DNA of 12,441 nt from SKVL01 sp051745565 (GCA_051745565.1 JBNJEF010000019.1:1-12441), one strand, 5' to 3'; positions 1 to 6,036 are shown, counted from the stretch's first letter. Notes: generated by a model from the letters alone, not told the origin. Numbers and translations: made by a program.

Positions 1-204
1 ATGTTTCCATAACCCTGTTGTCTTTGTTTTAAGAGCAACTATTCCTGTCGATGTTGTCGATATCATCACTACAACAGGTACTGCCACTGAAACCGGAAAG
101 AAAAAGGGGAGAAGCGCCATTGAGATAGTTGCCACCCCGAAACCTGTAAGTTCCGTTGCAATTCCGGCCAATATAAAGGTTATCAAAATAGCCGCTATTT
201 CCAT
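1..204 (-). CDS. TauE/SafE-family membrane transporter, N-terminal part (runs off window)
   Basis: The frame starts at ATG (complement of 202-204) and stays open to base 1, giving 68 residues with no stop. The protein begins MEIAAILITFILAGIATELT and continues with GFGVATISMALLPFFFPVSV, then a third hydrophobic stretch (VAVPVVVMIS) and a basic, soluble-looking tail. The Gly-Phe-Gly motif after the first helix followed by a proline-broken second helix is typical of the TauE/SafE (DUF81) permeases, which carry sulfite, organosulfonates or other small anions; the substrate cannot be told. It is an inner-membrane protein, and the usual family length of about 250 residues means roughly three quarters is missing. 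An in-frame TGA lies 18 bases before the ATG, so this is the first ATG. There is no Shine-Dalgarno sequence, but a TACAAT hexamer ends 7 bases before the start. Another open frame on the same strand (29-223) gives a non-hydrophobic, Asn/Ser-rich product and is a shadow. Confidence 0.72.
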   Translation of the reverse strand, partial: MEIAAILITFILAGIATELTGFGVATISMALLPFFFPVSVAVPVVVMISTTSTGIVALKTKTTGLWKH

Positions 205-211
205 TTTGATA

Positions 212-217
212 ATTGTA
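212..217 (-). promoter_or_regulatory. Candidate -10 element of the TauE/SafE gene, leaderless start
   Basis: TACAAT on the minus strand lies exactly 7 bases before the ATG at 204, which would place transcription initiation at or next to the start codon. No convincing -35 is seen. Inference from sequence only. Confidence 0.4.
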
Positions 218-276
218 ACTCATAACTCTTTTTAGGTCTTGTTTATTCCCCGTAGCGGATATATTCGGGTAATTTA

Positions 277-305
277 TTGGAAATAAATAATATTTGTGTG
301 ATATT
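277..305 (+). promoter_or_regulatory. Candidate promoter of tRNA-Ala
   Basis: TTGGAA (277-282), a 17-base spacer and GATATT (300-305) precede the tRNA by 14 bases; TATTAT at 302-307 is an alternative -10. The rest of the 115-base spacer between the transporter gene and the tRNA shows nothing else. Confidence 0.4.
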
Positions 306-319
306 ATCTTTCCACGTAA

Positions 320-392
320 GGGCTCGTAGCTCAGTTGGTAGAGCGCCGCATTCGCATTGCGGAGGTCGGGGGTTCGACTCCCCCCGAGTCCA
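320..392 (+). tRNA. tRNA-Ala (anticodon CGC)
   Basis: A full cloverleaf can be folded by eye. Acceptor GGGCTCG (320-326) pairs with CGAGTCC (385-391), including the G3:U70 wobble pair that marks tRNA-Ala. The D arm is GCTC/GAGC (329-332/341-344). The anticodon stem CCGCA/TGCGG (346-350/358-362) encloses loop TTCGCAT with anticodon CGC at 353-355, reading GCG. The T stem is GGGGG/CCCCC (368-372/380-384) with loop TTCGACT. The discriminator is A392. The next bases are CT, so CCA is not encoded and must be added after transcription. Confidence 0.96.
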
Positions 393-442
393 CTGCTTCG
401 CTAAAGCTACGCAGCGCACGCACTACTTCGCTAAAGCTGCGC
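391..442 (+). repeat. Two tandem copies of a 22-base GC-rich unit, 30-base period
   Basis: The units at 391-412 and 421-442 read CACTxCTTCGCTAAAGCTxC plus GC, differing at only two positions (G/A and A/G). Related fragments (CTTCGCTCAGCG near 463, ATTCGCTAAGCAC near 592) follow in the same spacer. The first unit starts on the last acceptor base of tRNA-Ala. Two clear copies only; function unknown. Confidence 0.6.
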
Positions 443-494
443 GGGGTCTCACCACTTCCTTCGCTCAGCGCTTACTTCGTGCACGCACCGCGAA

Positions 495-529
495 GCAAAA
501 ATACCGGCTATTAAAGCCGGTATTTTTGC
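495..529 (+). terminator. Hairpin terminator downstream of tRNA-Ala
   Basis: A 15-bp perfect stem (495-509 with 515-529, core ATACCGGCT/AGCCGGTAT) encloses a 5-base loop and has flanking A5 and T5 runs, so it could act in both directions. It is the first strong hairpin after tRNA-Ala. Confidence 0.65.
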
Positions 530-535
530 GAAGTG

Positions 536-554
536 GTGGAGATGGCGGGAATTG
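536..554. repeat. Direct 19-base copy of the tmRNA 3' end
   Basis: GTGGAGATGGCGGGAATTG is identical to 763-781, which covers the discriminator, 3' acceptor strand and part of the T arm of the tmRNA. The rest of the T arm is absent here, so this is not a second functional tRNA-like end. The two copies are 227 bases apart. Confidence 0.75.
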
Positions 555-692
555 GCGTCAAGTTGCTAAGCTCATTTTTCGCAGGCTCAAAATTCGCTAA
601 GCACTTCCTGCCCGGACTCGTCTGTCGCTCCAAGTATTCGCGACATGACTTCGTCTTTCAATCCCCGACGAAAGCCAAGCAGTTGGCTTTCT

Positions 693-775
693 CCGCCTCC
701 ACAGACATTTTAAATAAGGAAAAACCGCTCTTAATTGAGCGGTTTTTCTATTCATTATGTCTGTGGAGATGGCGG
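693..775. repeat. Inverted repeat that includes the tmRNA 3' end
   Basis: CCGCCTCCACAGACAT at 693-708 is the reverse complement of 757-775 apart from a 3-base gap (11 contiguous bases match at 698-708/757-767, then CCGCC/GGCGG). The terminator hairpin 719-748 sits in the middle. If a transcript reads through the terminator, the tmRNA acceptor strand could pair with its own trailer. Confidence 0.6.
719..748 (-). terminator. Rho-independent terminator of tmRNA
   Basis: A 12-bp stem (719-730 with 737-748, GAAAAACCGCTC/GAGCGGTTTTTC) has a 6-base loop. Read on the minus strand it comes 15 bases after the mature tmRNA 3' end and finishes with a T5 run, the standard arrangement. Confidence 0.8.
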
Positions 776-1156
776 GAATTGAACCCGCGTGTGAAAGGGA
801 AGCCTTTATGAATCTACGTGGCGTAGTCTTTCTTTGATCACATATATGGTTAGAAGAAAGACAGAACTATCTCCATATATGTTCCTCTAATTTTCGCCAA
901 AGAGGCGAGGAGTCTCTCTGACTAGCTCAAGGTTTGTGACACCTTGCTACGGTATTGAGCATCCCGTAGTAAGACGTCGCCTAGCTATTTAAGCGTGGGC
1001 GAAAGCAAAGTTGCCCTCAAAGTAAGGAGAGACAATGCTCTTTGCTTTTTGTGCTGTTTTGTTTGCACTTATTTTTTCCCGGAAGGGTAAGAAGATTCCG
1101 GGGTACTCCGCCACGCACATAAAGACAACTGCCTTCCATCGAGGCCTGTCATCCCC
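764..1156 (-). ncRNA. ssrA: tmRNA (transfer-messenger RNA)
   Basis: tmRNA works with SmpB to free stalled ribosomes and add a degradation tag. The 5' end GGGGATG (1156-1150) pairs with 3' CATCTCC (771-765), with a G3:U70 pair for AlaRS charging. The T arm is GCGGG-TTCAATT-CCCGC (788-772) and the discriminator is A764; CCA is not encoded. A long P2 helix joins the ends (CTTTATG..CGTGGCG with CGCCACG..CATAAAG). A clear H-type pseudoknot is visible: ACATATATGG (882-873) with CCATATATGT (849-840), interlocked with GTCTTTCTT (862-854) and AAGAAAGAC (834-826). The tag frame starts at GCA 1066 after AATAAGT. The gene follows smpB by 15 bases and may share its transcript; an A/T-rich TTAAAAAATAAT just before G1 could be its own -10 region. 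Confidence 0.93.
989..1066 (-). other. tmRNA tag-peptide reading frame
   Basis: From the resume codon GCA (1066-1064) the frame encodes 25 residues and ends at TAA (991-989). The peptide starts ANKTAQKAKS, continues IVSPYF and ends EGNFAFAHA. The GCA-AAC start is the usual one. The C-terminal end is alanine/aromatic rich but lacks the common ALAA ending. The resume codon is inferred by analogy with known tmRNAs. Confidence 0.75.
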
Positions 1157-1171
1157 ATTATTTTTTAAGGT

Positions 1172-1627
1172 TCATTCCATTCTTTGGCGCGCTTTAAGTT
1201 CTTGTTGGATATCCCTTTCCGTATCTTTTTTCTTTATATCTTCGCGTTTATCCTTTTTCTTTTTTCCGCGCGCTATGGCAATCTCAGCCTTTATGAATCT
1301 ACCCTTAGAATACAACGATAAAGGTATTACTGTCAACGACTTTTCTCTTTCCTTAGTGAAGAGTAAGGCCAGTTCATCTTTAGAGAGGAGTAGTTTTCTG
1401 GGTCTGTAAGGGTCATAATCATCAGGTGTATTGGCCGGCTGGAAAGGGGGGATATAAGCGTTTACCAAAAAGGCCTCTCCTTCAGGTAGGGTAATGTAAG
1501 AACCGTCTAAAGATCCGTGTTTTGCTCTCAAAGATTTCACTTCAAAACCGGAAAGTTTTATGCCGGCTTCAAATGTTTCCATTGTTTCGTAGTTTAGATG
1601 TGCCTTTTTGTAGTTAAGCAGTTTCAT
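1172..1627 (-). CDS. smpB: SsrA-binding protein SmpB
   Basis: SmpB binds the tRNA-like domain of tmRNA and brings it into stalled ribosomes; it is cytoplasmic. The 151-residue product has the usual family length. It carries the family signatures NYKKAHLNYE near residue 5, ETFEAGIKLSGFEVKSLR at about 17-34, GSLDGSYI with the following F-VNAYIPPF core at about 38-62, and RPRKLLLSKDE followed by a basic region. The C-terminal tail is Lys/Arg-rich (GKKKKDKREDIKKKD and on), as expected for the part that enters the mRNA channel. The stop TGA is 15 bases before the tmRNA 5' end, so smpB-ssrA probably form one unit. The start ATG at 1627 has no Shine-Dalgarno sequence but a TATTAT hexamer 7 bases upstream. 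The gene diverges from ftsH across a 134-base spacer. Confidence 0.96.
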   Translation of the reverse strand: MKLLNYKKAHLNYETMETFEAGIKLSGFEVKSLRAKHGSLDGSYITLPEGEAFLVNAYIPPFQPANTPDDYDPYRPRKLLLSKDELALLFTKEREKSLTVIPLSLYSKGRFIKAEIAIARGKKKKDKREDIKKKDTERDIQQELKARQRME

Positions 1628-1634
1628 AATGGCA

Positions 1635-1640
1635 ATAATA
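1635..1640 (-). promoter_or_regulatory. Candidate -10 element of smpB, leaderless start
   Basis: TATTAT on the minus strand ends 7 bases before the smpB ATG, the same distance as at 212-217 and 12367-12372. The divergent ftsH has TACACT at 1745-1750, 11 bases before its ATG, so both promoters would share the 1628-1761 spacer. Confidence 0.42.
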
Positions 1641-1761
1641 GCAGATAAGAGGGTTATGAAACAGAGAAACCATTCAAAAAACGCGCAAAAAGAGAATATT
1701 TTTTTCTTTATTCTTTTCTCTTTTTGGGTTATTATGATTTCTGATACACTTTTTAAGCTAT

Positions 1762-4700
1762 ATGGAAAATAAAAAACAAAACAAAAATAAAGACAAAAAA
1801 GAAAACCGAAAAGACGGGGGTAAAAATAAACAGGATCAGGAAAAAGAAAAGCAAAACAAAAAGACAGATCCGCGAGGTAGCAAACCTCTTTCTTACATGG
1901 AAAAACTACAGCCCAAGAAGCTTTCTTTTTGGAACAACATGGCCACGGCCTTGCTCATCTTTTTGAGTTTACTTTTAATTTACTCTTTGCTTTTTGAGCA
2001 TAAAGAAGAAATAGAGGAGATATCGCTTTCTCGTCTTGCTACAGATATCAGTGAAGGCGAAGTGGAGAGTGTAATAGTCCGCGGGCATGATGTAGAGGTG
2101 TATTACGAAGAGGGAGAGGAGAAAGAGACCAGAATAGAAGACAGGGTATCCTTGATAGATACGCTGGTTGATTACGGCGTTACTTCCGAAGAGCTCAGGG
2201 CGGTAGAAATAGAGGCCAAGAGACAAGACGGATTTTCTTACTGGCTCATGACCTTGGGTCCTTTCATTTTGCCCCTTTTCCTTCTACTTTTGATACTTTG
2301 GTTCTTGCTTCGTCAGGCCAAAGGTGCCGGTATGCAGGCGTTCTCTTTCGGTCAGTCAAAAGCGCGAGTAATATCACCGGATGATAAAGGCCAGAGAGTA
2401 ACCTTTAAAGATGTAGCCGGAGCCAAGGAGGCCAAAGAGGAGTTAATGGAAATAGTTGACTTTTTAAAGAACCCCAAAAAGTTCATTAACATAGGCGCTC
2501 AGATACCAAAAGGAATTCTTCTAATGGGGGCCCCTGGTACAGGAAAGTGTGTTGTGGGTGATACGCTTGTTCTTACAAATAAGGGTGCAATGGAAATAAA
2601 GGATATTCCTACATATTACGCTGTTGATGAGAAAAACAAGGTTCATGGAGCGGTTTTACCTGCAGTTGATGTTGAAAAGACAGCCAATGTAAAGGCTCCG
2701 GCTTCTCATTGGTATGACCTGGGTATTCAGGATACATTCCGCGTACATTTGAAAAATGGTTTGGAGCTTGAAGGAACACCGGAGCATCCCGTTTTGGTAA
2801 TGAATGAGAACGGTGAGCTTGTTTTCAAAGAGATATCTAAATTGCAAGTAGGGGATTACACGGCTGTGTCTTTTAAAAACGAAACTTTCGGAGATAGTAA
2901 AAAGATCGATGAGAGAACATCCTATATGATGGGTCTTTTGACAGGTGATGGTAATATGAGCCACTCGGGTAGAATTGGTTTTACGACAACGGATAAAGAG
3001 CTGGAAAAAGTCTTTACTTCTTTTGTTGAAACCTACGATGAAACTCTAAAGGTTAAAAGAGGTACCGACGGAATAACCCACATTGTCAGTTCGTGGAAGC
3101 TTAAAAAACATCTTTATGAGATGGGAATGTCATATCTTCTCTCTTATGACAAAGTGATCCCGCCTTCTGTATTGCAAGCTCCTAGAGAGGTTGTTGCCAA
3201 TTTCTTGCGCGGTCTTTTTGATAGCGACGGATCTTTTGAGCGTTACGCTGTTACTTATTCAACTGTTAGTTTGAAACTGATTGATCAGGTATCGGCACTT
3301 CTCCTTAATTTCGGTATTATTCCGAAAAGAAGGATCAAGATGTCGGCTGATCAGGTCCGCCCCAGGCCTGTCTATGAAATTTCAATAACCGGAGAGTCTC
3401 TTGAGGTCTTTCAACAGAGCATAGGTTTCGGTCTCAAACGTAAACGAGATAAAGTTGAAGATTATCTGAAGGACCGTAATGTTGAAAATACCAATGTTGA
3501 TCTTTTCCCTTATATCAGCGAAAAAGTTGAAGCCTGTTGGAGAGTGATGAGTGAGGAAGGTAAAAGTAAAGAGGGCATCTGTAAACTTATACATAAAGTT
3601 CGCTCCAGGAAAAGAATATCTCGCAGGTCGCTTAAAATGTTTGTCAAAGCATTTGAAGAGAGCGAATGTTATCATCCTGACTTTGAGTACCTGAAAAAAC
3701 TCTCGGAGGCCAATATCTTTTTCTCTCCGGTTAAAGGTATTCAAGAAAGCCGGAATAGGGTTTACGACTTTACTGTTCCCGGAGTACATTCTTTTATTTC
3801 CAACGGTTTTGTTTCTCACAATACTTTACTTGGAAGGGCAGTAGCCGGTGAGGCCAGGGTTTCCTTTTTCTCTATTTCGGGATCGGAGTTTGTTGAGATG
3901 TTCGTGGGAGTGGGTGCTTCCAGAACAAGAGACCTTTTCAAAATGGCCAAGCAAGCGGCGCCGGCTATTATCTTTATAGATGAGATAGACGCTATTGGAA
4001 GAGTTAGGGGCACCGGTGTCGGAGGAGGAAATGATGAAAGAGAGCAGACGCTAAACCAGATACTTGTTGAGATGGACGGATTTGAGCCTAATGAGAAGAT
4101 AATAATAATGGCGGCTACCAACAGGCCGGATGTTCTAGACCCTGCGCTTTTGCGCCCCGGAAGATTTGATCGTCGAGTGACGATAGATCTCCCTGACAGA
4201 AAAGATAGAGAGGCGATACTAAAAGTTCAAGCTAGGAAGAAGCCATTGGCTGATGACGTTGATTTCAGAGTTATTTCCGAGAGAACTCCTGGTTTTTCTG
4301 GGGCCGATCTCTACTCTCTTGTTAATGAGGCGGCAATCTTGACGGCAAGAGAGAACAGAAAGACCATTACCCAGTTTGATATGGTTAGATCCATTGAAAA
4401 GGTAATGCTCGGTCCCGAGAGAAGAAGCCATGTCCTCTCTGATCATGAAAAGAGGATAACCGCATATCATGAAGCGGGTCATGCTCTTACGGCATCAGTC
4501 TTAGCCTATGCCGATCCGGTTCATAAGATATCCATCATATCCAGAGGTAGAGCTGCTGGGTATACTTTGAAACTCCCGACCGAAGACAGAAGACTTCACT
4601 CAAAGAAGGAGTTCTTGGATGACATCGCCGTTTCATTCGGAGGGTATGTAACTGAGATGACCATCTTTGATGACCTTACCACCGGAGCATCAAATGACCT

Positions 4701-5103
4701 CCAGGTTGCTACCGCTCTTGCTAGGAATATGGTAACTCGTTATGGAATGTCAGAAGAGATAGGGCCTATATCCATGGAGGGATCCGATAGTCTATTGGCT
4801 CAAGAAAGAGGTCAGTTCCGTTCAGAGCATTCCGAGGAAACTCTCTCCAAGATAGATAAAGAAGTTTCCAAGATAATATCTAAACAGAAAGAGAGAGTTC
4901 AGGAAATAATAACTAAGCATAGAGATGCACTTGATGCCATAGCTGGTAAATTGATTGAGGTGGAAACATTAGAGCGAGCGGCTTACGAGGAGATACTTCG
5001 CGAGCACGGTATTGAACCGGAAAAGAAGGATCTTTATCCAACGGAAGACAAGGAAAAGGAAAGTAAGCATGAAGAGGGTGGTACGAATGATCAGAAAGAT
5101 TAG
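1762..5103 (+). CDS. ftsH: ATP-dependent zinc metalloprotease FtsH, interrupted by an in-frame intein
   Basis: FtsH is a membrane-bound hexameric AAA+ protease that degrades membrane and some soluble proteins, including certain SsrA-tagged ones in other bacteria. The precursor has 1113 residues; without the intein (263-687) it has 688, close to the family norm. Order: Lys-rich tail 1-40; membrane segment about 57-78; small exported domain 80-158; second membrane segment about 160-184; AAA+ module from about 213; Walker A GAPGTGK (256-262) continued by T688 after the intein; Walker B FIDEID (738-743); second region of homology AATNRPDVLDPALLRPGRFDR; zinc site HEAGH (903-907), with TTGASND further on for the third ligand; acidic C-terminal tail. 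All catalytic residues are present, so the spliced protein should be active. ATG 1762 has no clear Shine-Dalgarno sequence. Transcription probably ends at 5158-5193. Confidence 0.97.
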   Translation: MENKKQNKNKDKKENRKDGGKNKQDQEKEKQNKKTDPRGSKPLSYMEKLQPKKLSFWNNMATALLIFLSLLLIYSLLFEHKEEIEEISLSRLATDISEGEVESVIVRGHDVEVYYEEGEEKETRIEDRVSLIDTLVDYGVTSEELRAVEIEAKRQDGFSYWLMTLGPFILPLFLLLLILWFLLRQAKGAGMQAFSFGQSKARVISPDDKGQRVTFKDVAGAKEAKEELMEIVDFLKNPKKFINIGAQIPKGILLMGAPGTGKCVVGDTLVLTNKGAMEIKDIPTYYAVDEKNKVHGAVLPAVDVEKTANVKAPASHWYDLGIQDTFRVHLKNGLELEGTPEHPVLVMNENGELVFKEISKLQVGDYTAVSFKNETFGDSKKIDERTSYMMGLLTGDGNMSHSGRIGFTTTDKELEKVFTSFVETYDETLKVKRGTDGITHIVSSWKLKKHLYEMGMSYLLSYDKVIPPSVLQAPREVVANFLRGLFDSDGSFERYAVTYSTVSLKLIDQVSALLLNFGIIPKRRIKMSADQVRPRPVYEISITGESLEVFQQSIGFGLKRKRDKVEDYLKDRNVENTNVDLFPYISEKVEACWRVMSEEGKSKEGICKLIHKVRSRKRISRRSLKMFVKAFEESECYHPDFEYLKKLSEANIFFSPVKGIQESRNRVYDFTVPGVHSFISNGFVSHNTLLGRAVAGEARVSFFSISGSEFVEMFVGVGASRTRDLFKMAKQAAPAIIFIDEIDAIGRVRGTGVGGGNDEREQTLNQILVEMDGFEPNEKIIIMAATNRPDVLDPALLRPGRFDRRVTIDLPDRKDREAILKVQARKKPLADDVDFRVISERTPGFSGADLYSLVNEAAILTARENRKTITQFDMVRSIEKVMLGPERRSHVLSDHEKRITAYHEAGHALTASVLAYADPVHKISIISRGRAAGYTLKLPTEDRRLHSKKEFLDDIAVSFGGYVTEMTIFDDLTTGASNDLQVATALARNMVTRYGMSEEIGPISMEGSDSLLAQERGQFRSEHSEETLSKIDKEVSKIISKQKERVQEIITKHRDALDAIAGKLIEVETLERAAYEEILREHGIEPEKKDLYPTEDKEKESKHEEGGTNDQKD
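2548..3822 (+). other. Intein with LAGLIDADG homing endonuclease domain inside FtsH Walker A
   Basis: The insertion is in frame, 425 residues, and starts with Cys (CVVGDTLVL, block A) directly after GAPGTGK. Block B is GTPEHPVL with His80 of the intein, followed by LQVGDYTAV. The endonuclease has two LAGLIDADG-like helices: MMGLLTGDG (127-135, likely acid D134) and FLRGLFDSDG (219-228, likely acid D227). A basic stretch at about 335-368 may be an extra DNA-binding subdomain. Block F, VYDFTVPGVHSFISNG, leads to the terminal FVSHN with the His-Asn pair. The next residue is Thr688, the nucleophile and also the P-loop Thr. Excision restores GAPGTGKTLLGRAVAGEA, a normal FtsH sequence. All residues for class 1 splicing are present, so both splicing and homing activity look intact. 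Splicing itself is inferred. Confidence 0.95.
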
Positions 5104-5157
5104 TTCTAATTCCGTTAAGTATTTATAGTGGATCTCTTTTAAACCTCGTTTTTAACT

Positions 5158-5193
5158 AAAAAGCCTGTTTGATCAATTTAAAGCAGGCTTTTT
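5158..5193 (+). terminator. Rho-independent terminator of ftsH
   Basis: AAAAAGCCTG (5158-5167) pairs with CAGGCTTTTT (5184-5193), with two more A-T pairs inside. It lies 54 bases after the ftsH stop and ends in a T run. Confidence 0.85.
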
Positions 5194-5298
5194 AATTCAG
5201 GTTTTGATAAGATATTTTACGGTTTTCGGTCTCTTCTGAGCTTGAGATATTCGGACTTTTGCATTACTATTAATTTTGGTATTTTCAAAGGTTCGTTT

Positions 5299-5973
5299 AT
5301 GGCCAGACGGAAAGATAAAGAAGAAGCGATCAAGCTTCGTAAAAAAGGATACAGCTATTCTCAGATAAAAGAAAAACTGGGAGTGAGCAAGAGCTCTTTG
5401 AGTGAATGGTTATCTGAGTATCCTCTTTCGGAAAAGAGAATAAAGGAGCTAAGGGACAGGAGTCCGAAAAGGATAGAGAACTTTCGTAATACGATGAGAA
5501 GAAAGAGGGAGAGAAAAATGGAAGAGGTCTATAAGGTTGCCAAAAAAGACATTGGCAAGTTAAGCAAAAGAGATATATTCATAGCCGGAATGTTTCTTTA
5601 CTGGGGTGAGGGTTTAAAAACGGCAAGAACTTTGGTTTCAGTTTCTAATACGGACCCGGCCGTTTTAAGATTCTTTATAAAATGGCTTGAAGTTCTCGGA
5701 GTGAAAAAAGAAAGATTAAATGTTAAACTTCATTTATACAAGGATATGGATGAGGGCATTGAGAAAAGATTTTGGTCTAAAGAGATCGGTGTTCCTTTAA
5801 AACACTTTTCTGATTCTTACATAAAAGATTCAAAAGTATCAGGTATAACGTATAAGAATGGCTTTGGACACGGAACATGTAATGTTCGGGTTTACAACAG
5901 CGACTTGGAGAGATATATTATGATGAGTCTTAAGTTCATTCAAAACAGCAATAGCAAAAAAGAGCGCGTGTAG
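5299..5973 (+). CDS. Helix-turn-helix / LAGLIDADG-like protein of unknown role
   Basis: I do not know a named function. From the ATG at 5299 the protein has 224 residues. Residues 8-38 form a resolvase-like helix-turn-helix (EEAIKLRKKGYSYSQIKEKL then VSKSSLSEWL), a highly basic linker follows (about 56-92), then IAGMFLYWGEG (95-105), which resembles one LAGLIDADG helix with E104 as possible acid, followed by VSNTDPAVLRFFIKWLEVLG. Such proteins recur in CPR genomes and look like LAGLIDADG endonuclease relatives, either free-standing nucleases or DNA-binding regulators. The start at 5299 is preferred because AAAGG sits 7 bases upstream and the helix-turn-helix then begins near the N-terminus; the frame opens further upstream (ATG 5242), but those 19 residues are unlike a domain. 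The stop TAG lies inside tRNA-Ile, overlapping it by 10 bases. Confidence 0.75.
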   Translation: MARRKDKEEAIKLRKKGYSYSQIKEKLGVSKSSLSEWLSEYPLSEKRIKELRDRSPKRIENFRNTMRRKRERKMEEVYKVAKKDIGKLSKRDIFIAGMFLYWGEGLKTARTLVSVSNTDPAVLRFFIKWLEVLGVKKERLNVKLHLYKDMDEGIEKRFWSKEIGVPLKHFSDSYIKDSKVSGITYKNGFGHGTCNVRVYNSDLERYIMMSLKFIQNSNSKKERV

Positions 5974-6036
5974 CTCAGTTGGTAGAGCGGTACTCTTATA
6001 CAGTACTGGTCCCAGGTTCGAGTCCTGGCACGCGCA
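5964..6036 (+). tRNA. tRNA-Ile (anticodon UAU)
   Basis: The cloverleaf is complete. Acceptor GCGCGTG (5964-5970) pairs perfectly with CACGCGC (6029-6035). The D arm is GCTC/GAGC (5973-5976/5985-5988). The anticodon stem GTACT/AGTAC (5990-5994/6002-6006) encloses loop CTTATAC, which places TAT at 5997-5999; U33 and A37 are in place. The T stem is CCAGG/CCTGG (6012-6016/6024-6028) with loop TTCGAGT. The discriminator is A6036 and CCA is not encoded. UAU pairs with the Ile codon AUA. Most bacteria instead read AUA with a CAU anticodon modified to lysidine. The first 10 bases also encode the last codons and stop of the upstream gene. Confidence 0.93.

Larger units (their letters stand above)
393..763. 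other. Non-coding spacer between tRNA-Ala and tmRNA, rich in hairpins and short repeats
   Basis: No convincing gene is present: open frames here run through the tRNA, the hairpins and the tmRNA end and have no recognisable domain. The stretch holds the tandem repeat at 391-442, the hairpin at 495-529, a 19-base direct copy of the tmRNA 3' end at 536-554, a perfect 9-bp hairpin at 670-691 (GAAAGCCAA/TTGGCTTTC, loop GCAG), an inverted near-copy of the tmRNA end at 693-708, and the tmRNA terminator at 719-748. Confidence 0.7.

Noticed and set aside
29..223. 64-residue open frame on the minus strand
   Set aside because: Product is Asn/Ser/Gly-rich with no domain; the overlapping minus frame 1-204 gives a convincing TauE/SafE membrane protein.
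391..480. CRISPR-like array
   Set aside because: Only two clear repeat units with an 8-base gap, no spacer-length intervals and no cas genes.
536..620. Second tRNA on the minus strand
   Set aside because: The 3' end of a tRNA-like structure is present, but the T stem partner (GCGGG), anticodon arm and 5' acceptor strand are missing.
277..811. Two plus-strand open frames (277-600 and 533-811)
   Set aside because: They run through tRNA-Ala, the terminator hairpins and the antisense of the tmRNA 3' end; products have no recognisable domain.
1035..1409. Plus-strand open frame of 124 residues
   Set aside because: Antisense to the tmRNA 5' part and the smpB C-terminus, both of which are clear.
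2548..3822. Assembly chimera or frameshift in ftsH
   Set aside because: The frame is unbroken and the insertion has exact intein boundaries and motifs, and the two exteins join to a normal FtsH.
3382..4482. Minus-strand open frames within ftsH (3382-3819, 3816-4121, 4219-4482)
   Set aside because: Shadows of the well-supported FtsH/intein frame; no domains.
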